The notes: a model not told the origin generated them from the letters alone. Positions 47,155-57,000 are shown, counted from the first letter of the stretch. The stretch: DNA of 64,000 nucleotides from Vagococcus fluvialis bH819 (GCF_900163795.1 NZ_FWFD01000007.1:124001-188000), one strand, 5' to 3'. Numbers and translations: made by a program.

Positions 47155-49251
47155 ATGTCGAAAGAAGTAGATCATAGTAGTATGTCACATGAAGAACATC
47201 ACGAACATAGCCATCATCATAAGATGGATGATAAAGGACATGAGTCACATCATGATCATCACAATCACTCAGAAGGAATGGATCACTCATCACATATGGG
47301 TAACTTAAAACAAAAATTTTTCATCTCACTTATTTTATCTATTCCGATTATTTTATTATCCCCGATGATGGGAAAACAATTACCTTTCCAATTTACATTT
47401 GAAGGGTCAGACTGGTTAGTGTTAATTTTAGCTTCTATCTTATTCTTTTATGGAGGAATGCCATTTTTAAAGGGTGCTAAAATGGAATTAGCAGCTAAAA
47501 ACCCAGCAATGATGACTCTGATTTCTCTAGGAATTTCAGTTGCGTATGTTTACAGTGTCTATGCGTTTATTGCTAATAACTTACTAAATAGCCCAACTCA
47601 TGTAATGGATTTCTTTTGGGAACTTGCAACCTTAATTCTAATCATGTTACTAGGTCACTGGATTGAGATGAATGCGGTTAGTAATGCAGGAAATGCCCTC
47701 CAAAAAATGGCTGAGCTACTACCTAATTTAGCAACGGTTGTTTTAGAGGACGGAAGGACAAAGGAAGTATCGTTAAAAGAAGTTCAAGTTGGTCAAAAGG
47801 TGTTAGTAAAAGCTGGAGAAAAAGTGCCAACAGACGGTGTGATCATTGAAGGACAGACGTCTATTAACGAATCTATGGTGACAGGTGAATCTAAAGATGT
47901 GGTTAAAAGCATTCACGATAATGTTATTGGAGGATCTGTTAATGGTTCTGGTGCTGTTACAATAGAAGTAACAGGAACAGGGGAGTCTGGTTACTTATCA
48001 CAAGTTATGGAACTAGTAGGAAATGCTCAGAAAGAAAAATCTCGTGTCGAATCGTTATCAGATAGAGTCGCTAAAATGTTGTTCTATGTTGCTCTAGTTG
48101 TGGGATTAGCAGCCTTTATTATTTGGTACTGGTTAACGAAAGATTTAAATATTGCTTTAGAGCGAATGGTTACTGTTTTGATTATTGCATGTCCTCACGC
48201 ATTAGGTTTAGCTATTCCACTTGTGACCGCTAAATCAACATCTTTAGGAGCAAAAAATGGTCTTTTAATTAAGAATCGTCAAGCTTTAGAAGTGGCAAAA
48301 AAAGTCGATGTGATTATGATGGATAAAACAGGAACCCTGACAGAAGGTAATTTTGCTGTTAATGAGTATCTAACATTTAGTTCAAATCACACAAACGAAG
48401 ACGTTCTTTCTTTAATGGCAGCTTTGGAACAAAATTCAAGTCATCCTCTATCTGTGGGGGTGCTAAAGAAAATGTCTGAGTTAAAGTTATCCCCTCCATT
48501 AGCAACAGATATCACCAATTTGCCTGGAATTGGAATGGAAGGAACTGTGAATAATCAAGACGTTAAAATTGTTAGTGTTTCCTACATGAGACAACAAAAA
48601 ATTGGTTTTGATGAAAAGCAGTTTGATGAATTATCTAGTAAGGGCAACTCAGTCAGTTTTTTACTTGTAGATAATAAGAATGTTGGTTTAGTTGCTCAAG
48701 GTGATCAAATCAAATCAGAAGCCAAAGAAATGATTAATAATCTATTATCTCAAGGCATCAAACCTGTTATGTTAACAGGAGACAATGCGCAAGTTGCAAA
48801 AGTCGTTGCGAAACAACTTGGTATTGAAGCGGTCCATGCTGAATTAATGCCAGAAGATAAAGAAAAAATAGTGAAAGAATATAAAGACAAAGGGTTAGTT
48901 GTTATGATGGTTGGAGATGGTGTGAATGACGCACCAGGATTAGTCCGAGCAGATATCGGTGTTGCTATTGGTGCTGGAACAGATGTAGCAATTGATTCAG
49001 CCGATGTTATTTTAGTTAAAAGTAACCCTTTTGACATTTTACATTTTTTATCATTATCAAAAAATACGCAACGCAAAATGGTTCAAAATTTATGGTGGGG
49101 AGCTGGCTATAACATTCTAGCTATCCCACTAGCAGCAGGTGTCGCAGCTGGTATTGGCATTATTTTAAGTCCAGCAGTTGGAGCAATTTTGATGTCATTT
49201 AGTACGGTGATTGTGGCCATTAATGCCATGTTACTTAGAATTAAAGAATAA
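47155..49251 (+). CDS. copB: Copper/silver-exporting P1B-type ATPase CopB
   Basis: 698 residues. A His/Met-rich N-terminus (about 5-45, [20 protein letters not shown]) replaces CxxC metal domains. Membrane metal site CPH ([13 protein letters not shown]) marks the P1B-3-like group. Phosphorylation site is DKTGTLTEG, hinge [12 protein letters not shown], and the A-domain holds TGES. The HP motif NSSHPLS is also present. It exports copper or silver from the cytoplasm. AAAGGAGGAG precedes the ATG. With the oxidase and two-component system it forms a complete copper-resistance locus. Confidence 0.95.
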   Translation: MSKEVDHSSMSHEEHHEHSHHHKMDDKGHESHHDHHNHSEGMDHSSHMGNLKQKFFISLILSIPIILLSPMMGKQLPFQFTFEGSDWLVLILASILFFYGGMPFLKGAKMELAAKNPAMMTLISLGISVAYVYSVYAFIANNLLNSPTHVMDFFWELATLILIMLLGHWIEMNAVSNAGNALQKMAELLPNLATVVLEDGRTKEVSLKEVQVGQKVLVKAGEKVPTDGVIIEGQTSINESMVTGESKDVVKSIHDNVIGGSVNGSGAVTIEVTGTGESGYLSQVMELVGNAQKEKSRVESLSDRVAKMLFYVALVVGLAAFIIWYWLTKDLNIALERMVTVLIIACPHALGLAIPLVTAKSTSLGAKNGLLIKNRQALEVAKKVDVIMMDKTGTLTEGNFAVNEYLTFSSNHTNEDVLSLMAALEQNSSHPLSVGVLKKMSELKLSPPLATDITNLPGIGMEGTVNNQDVKIVSVSYMRQQKIGFDEKQFDELSSKGNSVSFLLVDNKNVGLVAQGDQIKSEAKEMINNLLSQGIKPVMLTGDNAQVAKVVAKQLGIEAVHAELMPEDKEKIVKEYKDKGLVVMMVGDGVNDAPGLVRADIGVAIGAGTDVAIDSADVILVKSNPFDILHFLSLSKNTQRKMVQNLWWGAGYNILAIPLAAGVAAGIGIILSPAVGAILMSFSTVIVAINAMLLRIKE

Positions 49252-49289
49252 TTTTAAGAAAAACCCCATTAATCCCTAAATCTAAACAA

Positions 49290-49430
49290 GAGGGTGGGTC
49301 AAAAGTCGTTTTGCTCTGAGCAACTGGAGGCAAAAACGAACAATCGATCTTTTTGATTGATCGTTTTTGGTGAAGTTGTCGTAAGAGTAGACTTTTTATC
49401 CCCTGACTATTAAAAAAAATTCATATAAAT
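49290..49430 (+). repeat. Dispersed intergenic repeat, copy G
   Basis: Begins GAGGGTGGGTCAAAAGTCG, holds GCTCTGAGCAACTGGAGGC, a hairpin-forming CAATCGATCTTTTTGATTG, TGAAGTTGTCGTAAGAGT, and ends TTATCCCCTGACTATT. It lies 38 bp after the copB stop, in the same sense. Copy C is nearly identical. Confidence 0.82.
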
Positions 49431-49465
49431 AAAAATGAGACTGACATTTAGGTCATTCTCATTTT
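49431..49465. terminator. Bidirectional terminator between copB and acyl-CoA-dehydrogenase-like gene
   Basis: AAAAATGAGACTGAC pairs with GGTCATTCTCATTTTT (one bulge) around TTTA. The same hairpin accompanies repeat copy C at 11827-11856. Confidence 0.78.
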
Positions 49466-49472
49466 TATTTAT

Positions 49473-50603
49473 TTATATTATCGGTTGATCACTAATGCCT
49501 CTTCCAACCCAAGTTTTAAGAACGTCGATGGAAGGAAACATGACTTGACTGGCAAATGAATCACGTAATAACATTTCAATTGGTCCTTGTTTATTGTAAG
49601 CATGACCACCACCAACTCGCATTGCTAGACGAGCCGCTTCAATCGCATTTTCAGAAGCAATAATACGAGCGGTCATGATTTTAATCAGACCATCAGTTTC
49701 TTCATTCATTAAAGAGTCAACGGCATTATCCAAACTTGACTTGGCGCTCAACATACTAGCGTAAATATTAGCTAGATGGATTTGAACTGTCTCGATATTG
49801 GCTAAATTTTTGTCCGGATAATTACGAGAGAGAGCATGCTCAACTGTAGCCTCTAAAATCGTTTGAGTCATCCCAGAATAGACACCTGCTAACCCAGTCA
49901 TAAAATAAATCACATCAATATTGACAGGATATTTTTGATTGGCCTTCTCACGGTCTATGTAAACGGCAAATTGATTATCAAGCCTCATATTCTCCATTAC
50001 CATTGGACAAGAGATATTGCCTCGCATGCCAAGACCATTCCAATCATTCTCTTTAAAACTTAAACCTTCCGTTTCATAAGGAACTAACCAGTTAACAGCA
50101 CGATTTTGATCATCATTTGGTACAGAAATCAGGTAATAATCAGCATAGTTAGCTGAAGTAATCATACTTTTAGTGCCATTAATAATGGAATGATCTTCAA
50201 AATTTTGAACACTAGTTTCCGATTTAAAGACATGAACGCCAGTACCAAATTCACTTCTAGCAAGGGAAAGCATTTTGTTATTTTCAACAACTTCTGTCGT
50301 GATAAAGTCTTTCAACTCGGGACTTCCAAAAGTTAAAATAAACTTAAGAGCAACATTGTGCATGGTATAGCATAAACCAACAGTGGCAGAACCTTCACCA
50401 AAAGCTTGACTAACATAAGCTTGGGCATCAATTCCAGCACCGTCTCCACCGTGTTCTTTTGGAATGATTAATTTTAAAAAGCCATTTTCAGCAATTAAAT
50501 CCATAATTTCTCTTGGAAAAACACCTTCAGCATCAATTTTTTGAGCGAAAGGGGCAATGTGTTGATTAGAAAATTCTTTTGCTTTGATATAATATTGATT
50601 CAT
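49473..50603 (-). CDS. Acyl-CoA dehydrogenase-like flavoprotein
   Basis: 376 residues with the three-part ACAD fold: N-terminal helical part (about 1-110), beta barrel (SLARSEFGTG, IINGTKSMITSANYADYYLISV) and C-terminal four-helix part with FAD contacts (RVGGGHAYNKQGPIEMLLRD). A clear catalytic Glu of the usual fatty-acid enzymes is not obvious. It resembles monooxygenase-type relatives such as SfnB/DszC and YdbM. A luciferase-like monooxygenase and FMN reductase lie 3 kb away, but are not in one operon. Function uncertain. Confidence 0.82.
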   Translation of the reverse strand: MNQYYIKAKEFSNQHIAPFAQKIDAEGVFPREIMDLIAENGFLKLIIPKEHGGDGAGIDAQAYVSQAFGEGSATVGLCYTMHNVALKFILTFGSPELKDFITTEVVENNKMLSLARSEFGTGVHVFKSETSVQNFEDHSIINGTKSMITSANYADYYLISVPNDDQNRAVNWLVPYETEGLSFKENDWNGLGMRGNISCPMVMENMRLDNQFAVYIDREKANQKYPVNIDVIYFMTGLAGVYSGMTQTILEATVEHALSRNYPDKNLANIETVQIHLANIYASMLSAKSSLDNAVDSLMNEETDGLIKIMTARIIASENAIEAARLAMRVGGGHAYNKQGPIEMLLRDSFASQVMFPSIDVLKTWVGRGISDQPII

Positions 50604-50841
50604 AAAAAAACTCCTTTATGTTTTAAATGGAAACAGATTTGTTATTCATTAAACTATCTTCATATTATCTTAGGTAAGATTAGTTTGCAATTGTTTTCAC
50701 ATGAATAATTAGTTAGGAATTAGTAAGTAATAAGAGGAGTTGCTTCATGGGTTTGTAAGAAAAAGAAAGGGAGAATAAACTGGTTTTTTAGTCTAAATGG
50801 TAGTAGTATATAACTTCAAGCAAAAATAGGAGCGTGTGTCC

Positions 50842-52974
50842 ATGACAATTCAAGCATTAGAACAGGAACAATTAGCATTTACGTATAAAAAGTTACTACT
50901 AGCACAACAAGAATGTGATGTTTTACTTCAAAAAGAATTAGAGCAAGGTAAACGTGATCTTGACGTAAGTGGCGATGATATCAGAATGAGTAATGATAAC
51001 TGGGGTGATCGTTTAGATTCTTTTGCAGTAATTGAAATGAAGAATAGAGAAATGGATCAGCGTCGTTTTTCAATTCAAATGGCAGAAAAAAAATTAAATC
51101 AGATTAATCGTTTATTGGTTTCACCTTATTTTGGAAAGATTGACATTCTCTTCGATGAGGATGAGGAAATTGAGCCTTTTTATATCGGTATTAATGGATT
51201 TACTGATGAAAATCATACAAATTTAATTTACGATTGGCGTTCACCCATCGCTGAATTATTTTATAATAATGAGCTAGGGGATTCTTCTTACGAAGTCAAT
51301 AATAATGAAATTCCTGTGAGTATTGAAAATAGGAGACAATTGGTCACTGAAAGAGATGAGCTGAAATTTGTTTTTGATACAGCTGTTTCGATTGATGATG
51401 AAGTGCTGTTGTCGGTTTTAGAAAAAGATGCCACAAGTGCGATGCAAGATATCACCGCCTCTATCCAAAAAGAACAAAACTTAATTATTAGAGATGAAAA
51501 ATATCCAATTATTTTAGTAAATGGTGTGGCAGGAAGTGGAAAAACTTCGGTTATTATGCAGCGAATTGCTTATTTATTATATCGAAATAGACAAGATATT
51601 AATGAAAATGATGTCTTGATTTTATCACCGAATGAAAGTTTTATTAAATATGTCTCAGAAGTTTTACCATCACTAGGTGAAAAAAACCCACTTAATTTAA
51701 CCTTTAGAGGGTTACTATCTCAGTTCACATTAGAGGAAACGGAAACAGAAGAAGATTATTTCAACCGTGTGACTCAAGCAGAAGTGACAGAACAAACAGA
51801 AATTTTGCGTAGTCATGATTTTATTAAGTTCTTGAAAGAAAAAGGTAACGAGGTGTTGTTAACTTCGGAATTACCTGTCCACTCAATTAAACTACAGGAT
51901 GAAGTTATTATTGATAAAGAAAAAATTCTGGATTACTTTAAAAATACACCTAAATCAGCTTCATTTTTAGAATGTGTTCAGGGCGTAAAAATGCATTTAG
52001 ACAGTCTGTGGGAAGAAACAATCGCAAAAGAATCACTAGAATCAAAAAACCAAGATCAACTTCAATTACTCTCAGAACAAGAACAACGCCAATTGTTTGG
52101 CAAGTTAATTCCAGATACAGAAGAACAAATTATGCGCTACACGAAAAAAATGCTTAGAAAAAAATATCGTTCTATCCCAGAAAAAATTAAAGAATTAGAC
52201 TGGTTAGATACTCAAAAATTAATGGAGATACTATACCAAGAATATACAGGTAAAACGTATCAAACCGAAGTGGAAAACGTGGATTCGGAAGTTATTTATC
52301 TCTTAACACAACATTTATTTGTTGAAAAATTATTTGTTCCTAGATTGAAATTTTTATTTATTGATGAAGTGCAAGACTATACACCAGCCCAAATCTGCTT
52401 TATCAAAGAACTATTTCCAAAAGCCAAAATAACCATGGTGGGAGATGAAGATCAAGGGATTTTTAACTCGGTGATTGATTTCTCACAAATCGAAACAATC
52501 ATGGAGAGCTATCAAGGAGAGCCACAAACATATAATTTACAAAAAAGTTATCGTTCAAGTGGCTTGATTACTCAAACTTTCAATCAACTAAGAGGAAAAA
52601 GAGCGGAAGAAATTATTCCAATCCAACCACTAGGAGAAGCACCTATTTTTGTATCACTTCCTGAAATTGGAAGCTTTAAACAGTTGATTGAAACCAATGA
52701 TTTAACCAGTGCAATGATTATTACTAAAACGATCGAACAAGAAAAGCAATTAGTTAACGAACTAGGTGATGATTATTTAAGAAGTCGAAAATTAACAGTG
52801 ACACCAGTCAGTTTAGCTAAAGGTTTGGAGTTTGATCATGTGATACTTTATGATGTTTCTAAAGAAAATTATCAGACAGCACAAGACAAACGGTTACTTT
52901 ATACGGCTGTTTCAAGAGCCATGAAAACCTTAATGATTACGTATCAAAATGATTTAGTAGATTGGTTGAAGTAA
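50842..52974 (+). CDS. helD: RNA polymerase recycling helicase-like ATPase HelD
   Basis: 710 residues: N-terminal coiled-coil arm (about 1-85, which enters the secondary channel in HelD), then UvrD/Rep-type helicase domains with Walker A GVAGSGKTS (near 233), Walker B LFIDEVQDYTP, motif IV-like LQKSYRSS and a C-terminal KGLEFDHVILYD. It releases stalled RNA polymerase from nucleic acids. HelD-like proteins can also protect from rifamycins in some bacteria. The start ATG (50842) has AGGAG 9 bp upstream. Confidence 0.92.
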   Translation: MTIQALEQEQLAFTYKKLLLAQQECDVLLQKELEQGKRDLDVSGDDIRMSNDNWGDRLDSFAVIEMKNREMDQRRFSIQMAEKKLNQINRLLVSPYFGKIDILFDEDEEIEPFYIGINGFTDENHTNLIYDWRSPIAELFYNNELGDSSYEVNNNEIPVSIENRRQLVTERDELKFVFDTAVSIDDEVLLSVLEKDATSAMQDITASIQKEQNLIIRDEKYPIILVNGVAGSGKTSVIMQRIAYLLYRNRQDINENDVLILSPNESFIKYVSEVLPSLGEKNPLNLTFRGLLSQFTLEETETEEDYFNRVTQAEVTEQTEILRSHDFIKFLKEKGNEVLLTSELPVHSIKLQDEVIIDKEKILDYFKNTPKSASFLECVQGVKMHLDSLWEETIAKESLESKNQDQLQLLSEQEQRQLFGKLIPDTEEQIMRYTKKMLRKKYRSIPEKIKELDWLDTQKLMEILYQEYTGKTYQTEVENVDSEVIYLLTQHLFVEKLFVPRLKFLFIDEVQDYTPAQICFIKELFPKAKITMVGDEDQGIFNSVIDFSQIETIMESYQGEPQTYNLQKSYRSSGLITQTFNQLRGKRAEEIIPIQPLGEAPIFVSLPEIGSFKQLIETNDLTSAMIITKTIEQEKQLVNELGDDYLRSRKLTVTPVSLAKGLEFDHVILYDVSKENYQTAQDKRLLYTAVSRAMKTLMITYQNDLVDWLK

Positions 52975-52975
52975 A

Positions 52976-53022
52976 AAATAGATTGAGGATGACTCAGAAA
53001 GTCATCTTCAATCTATTTTTTC
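52976..53022. terminator. Bidirectional terminator after helD
   Basis: AAAAAATAGATTGAGGATGACT pairs with AGTCATCTTCAATCTATTTTTT (first 20 bases of each arm readable as such, one mismatch). On the minus strand it overlaps the stop of the 46-residue gene. Confidence 0.9.
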
Positions 53023-53153
53023 TTTTTATTCTTTAAATATTTCTCGCGTAGAGCTTGTAATTCTTGTTTTTTATCTGCTTTTTCAGGTAGATTCTTTTCG
53101 TGATATTTTGTCACAGAAGCTTGTCCTTTTGTATCTAATTGATATTTTCCCAT
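53013..53153 (-). CDS. 46-residue conserved-looking basic protein
   Basis: Small ORF with AGGTGA 5 bp before the ATG. The product starts MGKYQLDTKGQASVTKYHEK, is rich in Lys and charged helix, and ends KYLKNKKKKK-like. No domain recognised. A proper ribosome site, a fitting shared terminator at its stop codon and coding-like composition support it as a real gene. Function unknown. Confidence 0.65.
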   Translation of the reverse strand: MGKYQLDTKGQASVTKYHEKNLPEKADKKQELQALREKYLKNKKKK

Positions 53154-53210
53154 TGTGTTCACCTACTTATCTTACCAATATAATATACCTTATTTTGGCA
53201 AGATAAAACA

Positions 53211-53777
53211 CTAAAAACCATAATCTTCTTCAGTTTCTTGCCAAATTTTTTGATAAGAAGTAGCTAAAACAACCGTATTTTCAATCAAATTATCCATTCT
53301 AAAAAGAACTTCATCATTCACAATTTTTTGTTGGATGACATCGGTATCTTTAACGAAAACATAGTTTGGTACAATATTTGCTTTCATATAGCCGAGAATA
53401 GGCTTTAACTGAATTTCAGCAACTAGGAAGTGCTTATCAGATCCAGCTGTCATGACAATTCCTACTGTTTTCTTTTCTAATGCTTTTTGAGGAAGTAAAT
53501 CAAAAATATTCTTCAATGTAGCAGGAATAGAGGCTTGAAAAGTGGGGGATCCGATAAAAATAATATCAGCCATCATAATTTCTCTGACGACAAATCCTGT
53601 ATCACCATCATAATCTAAGTAGTTACGACCATCACTAAAATCAATCGATAATTCTTTTAAATCAATAAAAGTCGTTTCATGATCAGGATATTTTTCATGA
53701 TATTTACCTTGAATTTCTTTTAAACTGACTAACGTTTTACTACCTACTTTGGAACCTTGTAAAAAGACTGTTTTCAT
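53211..53777 (-). CDS. NADPH-dependent FMN reductase family protein
   Basis: 188 residues, flavodoxin-like fold: N-terminal FLQGSKVGSKT, FIGSPTFQASIPATLKNIFDLLP (flavin-binding signature) and VGIVMTAGSDKHFL. It probably supplies reduced FMN to the luciferase-like enzyme encoded just upstream; the two genes overlap by 1 bp. Close relatives act with sulfonate or other LLM monooxygenases. Confidence 0.87.
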   Translation of the reverse strand: MKTVFLQGSKVGSKTLVSLKEIQGKYHEKYPDHETTFIDLKELSIDFSDGRNYLDYDGDTGFVVREIMMADIIFIGSPTFQASIPATLKNIFDLLPQKALEKKTVGIVMTAGSDKHFLVAEIQLKPILGYMKANIVPNYVFVKDTDVIQQKIVNDEVLFRMDNLIENTVVLATSYQKIWQETEEDYGF

Positions 53778-54874
53778 TAGTTATTCTCCTTTGGTGTAGT
53801 ATATTTTCTAACGGCAGGGAGAACTTTGTTTCCAAGCACATCGATATTTTCCATGATTTTTTCAAAAGGTACACCTCCAAAGTCTAATTGTGCCATATAG
53901 CGTTGATGGCCGAACTCCTCATGTTGATAAATGATTTTCTCGATTACTTGATTCACTTCTCCGATATTCATGACACTTTTAGGATCTCTTGCATGGGCAA
54001 ATGCTTGCTTTGGAAATCCTTGCCCATTGGATTTAAAAATACCGTGATTCACATGAGGGTAAAATTCTCTTAAAGCAGTATCCATATCTTTGGCAATATA
54101 AAATAGGCCACCAGCAGCAACAGGTAGTTCATTTTCATCGAATCCGGCCATTCGTGCAGATTCTCTGTAAACATCAATCGTTCGTTTAAAACTACTAACA
54201 GGTCCACCTAGCATCGCAATGTTCATAGGAACGCCAGCATGACCAGCTTTTACAGCGCTACTTTCACCACCACCAACGGCACGCCAAATAGGTAAATGAT
54301 TATTGATAGGTCGGGGTAAAATCAATGCATCCTCTAAAGGCGCTCTAAAATTACCTTGCCAAGTAATTCGTTCTTGACGGTTTAATTGTAAAAGTAAATC
54401 AAATTTCTCCTCAAAAAGTTCTTCGTAATTATTCAAGTCAAATCCTAGTAATTTAAATAAACCTATTCTAGAAGCACGTCCGCCAACGATTTCAATTCGA
54501 CCATTCGATAATAAGTCGAGTGTCGAAAAATTTTCAAAGACACGAACAGGATCAGAGGTACTCATAATCGTTGCCCCACTGGATATTTTTATTTTTTTAG
54601 TTGCCTCAGCTATCGCGCCTAAAATAACCGCATGGGCTTGAGAAACAAATCCTTCTTGGTGACTTTCACCTAACATAAAGACATCAAGTCCAGCTTGTTC
54701 AGATAAAACAGCCATTTCTTTAATTTGATTAATTCGCTCTTGAGCTGTCAAGATATCATTTGTATGAGGATTGAGTAAATGTTCACCAAGAGAATAAACA
54801 CCAAATTCTAATCCTTTTTTTTGATCAAAAATGGGTAATGTATTAGGAATTTTTTTGTAAGTTTTAGTTGTCAT
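53777..54874 (-). CDS. Luciferase-like (LLM) flavin-dependent monooxygenase
   Basis: 365-residue TIM barrel of the bacterial luciferase superfamily. Marks are GVYSLGEHLLNPHT, LGESHQEGFVSQAHAVILGAIAEATKKIKISSGATIMSTSDPVRVFENFSTLD and GRIEIVGGRAS; these fit the CE1758/atu2307-like group. It works with the FMN reductase encoded downstream (1-bp overlap). The substrate is unknown, perhaps an organosulfur or other small molecule. A perfect 9-5-9 palindrome lies 49 bp upstream. Confidence 0.88.
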   Translation of the reverse strand: MTTKTYKKIPNTLPIFDQKKGLEFGVYSLGEHLLNPHTNDILTAQERINQIKEMAVLSEQAGLDVFMLGESHQEGFVSQAHAVILGAIAEATKKIKISSGATIMSTSDPVRVFENFSTLDLLSNGRIEIVGGRASRIGLFKLLGFDLNNYEELFEEKFDLLLQLNRQERITWQGNFRAPLEDALILPRPINNHLPIWRAVGGGESSAVKAGHAGVPMNIAMLGGPVSSFKRTIDVYRESARMAGFDENELPVAAGGLFYIAKDMDTALREFYPHVNHGIFKSNGQGFPKQAFAHARDPKSVMNIGEVNQVIEKIIYQHEEFGHQRYMAQLDFGGVPFEKIMENIDVLGNKVLPAVRKYTTPKENN

Positions 54875-54922
54875 AAAATAAGCCTTCTTTCAAAATTGTT
54901 TTAGTAAATGTATTATAAATGA

Positions 54923-54945
54923 ATAACTTACAAAAAGTAAGTTAT
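54923..54945. promoter_or_regulatory. Palindromic operator upstream of LLM monooxygenase
   Basis: ATAACTTAC-aaaaa-GTAAGTTAT is a perfect 9-5-9 inverted repeat between the LLM gene (minus) and the DUF1697 gene (plus). It suits a dimeric winged-helix regulator (HxlR or MarR type). No regulator gene is adjacent. Confidence 0.6.
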
Positions 54946-55020
54946 CTGCTTATTAAAAAATAATTTAGATAGAAATGTTATAATAGTAGGAATCAAGAGC
55001 TTTTTAAAAGGAGAAATAAC

Positions 55021-55554
55021 ATGGAATTTATCGCATTACTACGAGGAGTGACACCTGTGGGGAAAAATAGAATACCTAAAATGTCTTACTTAGCAGAAAT
55101 TTTAGAAACAGCAGAAATGAAACAAGTGAGAACTTATATTCAAAGCGGCAATGTTTTGTTAACGACAGAGATGAGTAAACAAGAAACAAGAAAAAAAATA
55201 CATGATATTATCAAAGAAAAAATTGGGGCTGATTTATCAGTTATCATTAAAACAAAGTCAGAGTTAGAAGTTGCAATTACTGAAAATCCTTTTGATGAAA
55301 CTTATGATTACTCGAGAATTCATTTAGTTTTTACAAATGATGAAATGAACCAAGAAAAGATAGCTATCATAAAAAATATGACCTTTCAAATGGAAGAGTT
55401 TTATCAAGGAAGCCAGTGTTTATATATTTACTTGCCCCGTGAAGCACCTAAAAAGAAATTGAATACTAATTTTTTGGAGAAAAAATTAGGAATAGTTGCG
55501 ACGATGAGGAAGATGAGTGTGGTGGAGAAGTTGAGTGGGATGGTGGGGGAGTGA
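55021..55554 (+). CDS. DUF1697 family protein
   Basis: 177 residues with the family pattern: FIALLRGVTPVGKNRIPKMSYL at the start, VRTYIQSGNVLL, and a C-terminal SQCLYIYLPREAPKKKLNTNFLEKKLGIVATMR. The function is unknown across the family. AAAAGGAG precedes the ATG. The last codons have a higher G content than neighbours (GGTGGGGGAG). Confidence 0.88.
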   Translation: MEFIALLRGVTPVGKNRIPKMSYLAEILETAEMKQVRTYIQSGNVLLTTEMSKQETRKKIHDIIKEKIGADLSVIIKTKSELEVAITENPFDETYDYSRIHLVFTNDEMNQEKIAIIKNMTFQMEEFYQGSQCLYIYLPREAPKKKLNTNFLEKKLGIVATMRKMSVVEKLSGMVGE

Positions 55555-55589
55555 GGATTAGATTGTTTTAGTAAACTTAATAAAATAGG

Positions 55590-55933
55590 GTGAGATTGTA
55601 GAAAATGGTCGAATACCCATTAAAGATTTAGTGCCATCATTGCTAGCTTTATCAGAAGCATTGCATAATTCAAAAGAAATAATCAATCCCACTGCTGATT
55701 CTATATCACTAGACATTAATACAACAGAAAAAGGTTCGTTTGTCATGGACTTGATTTTAGCTAACGGCACTGATTTATTGACGAAAATACTTGATTTACT
55801 TGCAGGAAAAGAATCAGATGATATCCAGTTTAGTTCGACCGATGTTTTAAAAGTAGAGCTAGAAATTTCTCAGTTTTTAAATAAAGAAGGCACTTTAAAG
55901 AGTGAATATATTGATGAACTACTATACTTGTAA
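55590..55933 (+). pseudogene. 5'-truncated remnant of a larger gene
   Basis: The frame is open from about 55578, reads EIVENGRIPIKDLVPSLLAL before any start codon, and continues to 55933. The amphipathic sequence (SISLDINTTEKGSFVMDLILANG) looks coding. The only in-frame start (GTG, 55631) lacks a ribosome site and would cut into the conserved-looking part. The most likely reading is the C-terminal or middle fragment of a lost gene, perhaps of mobile-element origin. The parent family is not certain. Confidence 0.55.
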
Positions 55934-56102
55934 ATAGAATATCATGGTTATTTTTTAGGTGTAAATTTGGTGTTTTTAAGTTTAAAAATAAAACCTACTG
56001 AAATTCTAGGTATGAGATTATCTAATCTAAATATTGAATTGGAAATACTTTTCTATACAAAATTTATAAGGTATTTATTTTATTTCCAATCACTTCCAAA
56101 CA

Positions 56103-56132
56103 AAAAAACGTAAGGTTTCTCTTACGTTTTTT
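56103..56132. terminator. Bidirectional terminator after DUF5692 gene
   Basis: AAAAAACGTAAG pairs with CTTACGTTTTTT around a 6-nt loop. Confidence 0.88.
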
Positions 56133-56148
56133 AGATAGCTTATTAATT

Positions 56149-56976
56149 TTAAACTGCTTTAATTCTTCTAAATGATTGCTCGGCTTTTCCAGTATGTAAT
56201 TGCCATGTATGCCAAAATACGAATGGTAATGCAATAACTGCATTGGCAATTCCCCAGTATTTCATTACATCTGGGTTAAACCAAGTACTTGAATTCATAA
56301 TTTTAGGGAACAATTCTGGTACAATTGCACGAATTAAAAGGTGTGTTGCTAGTGTGTAAACTCGGGCAATCACATATAATTCTGGACGTCCTTTGATAAT
56401 TGGATACACTTCTGCGGCTAGTAAAATGCAGATTGAACTTGCGAAGAATGTAGCACCTTCTGCGTAAACAAAAGCCATATTCCATGTTGTATACAAGAAG
56501 TTCCACATAATTGTTGTATAAACTAAAAGGTCACCATTGTTTTTATTTTCAATATTCCAATATTTTGGTGCATATGGAATAGTAATGCATAAGATAATCC
56601 CCGCCAAAGCATTATAAAAATTACCCATTTGTAAGTCTTTGATGGTTGCTTCAGTAATATTGAGGAATAAAATGCCATATAAAAACCACAACATCCAATT
56701 CTTTCTTAAGAAACTCCAAATGCCACCTATTTTATTATCAGCATTCGCAACTCTACCAAAACCAAGGACAATTGTTGGCAAGATAACGCTTAATATTTTT
56801 ACCCATCTAAACCAACCCGATACGCCACCTGTCATAATCCATAATGGAAAAGTTAGCAACGTCGCTGCCCAAAACCAACTAGAAAAACGATACTTCTTTC
56901 TCATGATGTCTACAATTAACATTAAAATACTAATGTAAACAAGCATTGATACCCCATACTTCAAAACTAATCCCAT
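56149..56976 (-). CDS. DUF5692 family membrane protein
   Basis: 275 residues and about eight hydrophobic helices. Distinctive segments are WMLWFLYGILFLNITEATIKD, YAPKYWNIENKNNGDLLVYTT and WNFLYTTWNMAFVYAEG. Function unknown. It has its own ribosome site (AAGGAGAG) and terminator. It is the last chromosomal gene before the guaA remnant and the integrated element. Confidence 0.78.
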   Translation of the reverse strand: MGLVLKYGVSMLVYISILMLIVDIMRKKYRFSSWFWAATLLTFPLWIMTGGVSGWFRWVKILSVILPTIVLGFGRVANADNKIGGIWSFLRKNWMLWFLYGILFLNITEATIKDLQMGNFYNALAGIILCITIPYAPKYWNIENKNNGDLLVYTTIMWNFLYTTWNMAFVYAEGATFFASSICILLAAEVYPIIKGRPELYVIARVYTLATHLLIRAIVPELFPKIMNSSTWFNPDVMKYWGIANAVIALPFVFWHTWQLHTGKAEQSFRRIKAV

Positions 56977-57000
56977 TTTATCTCTCCTTAATAATCGATA

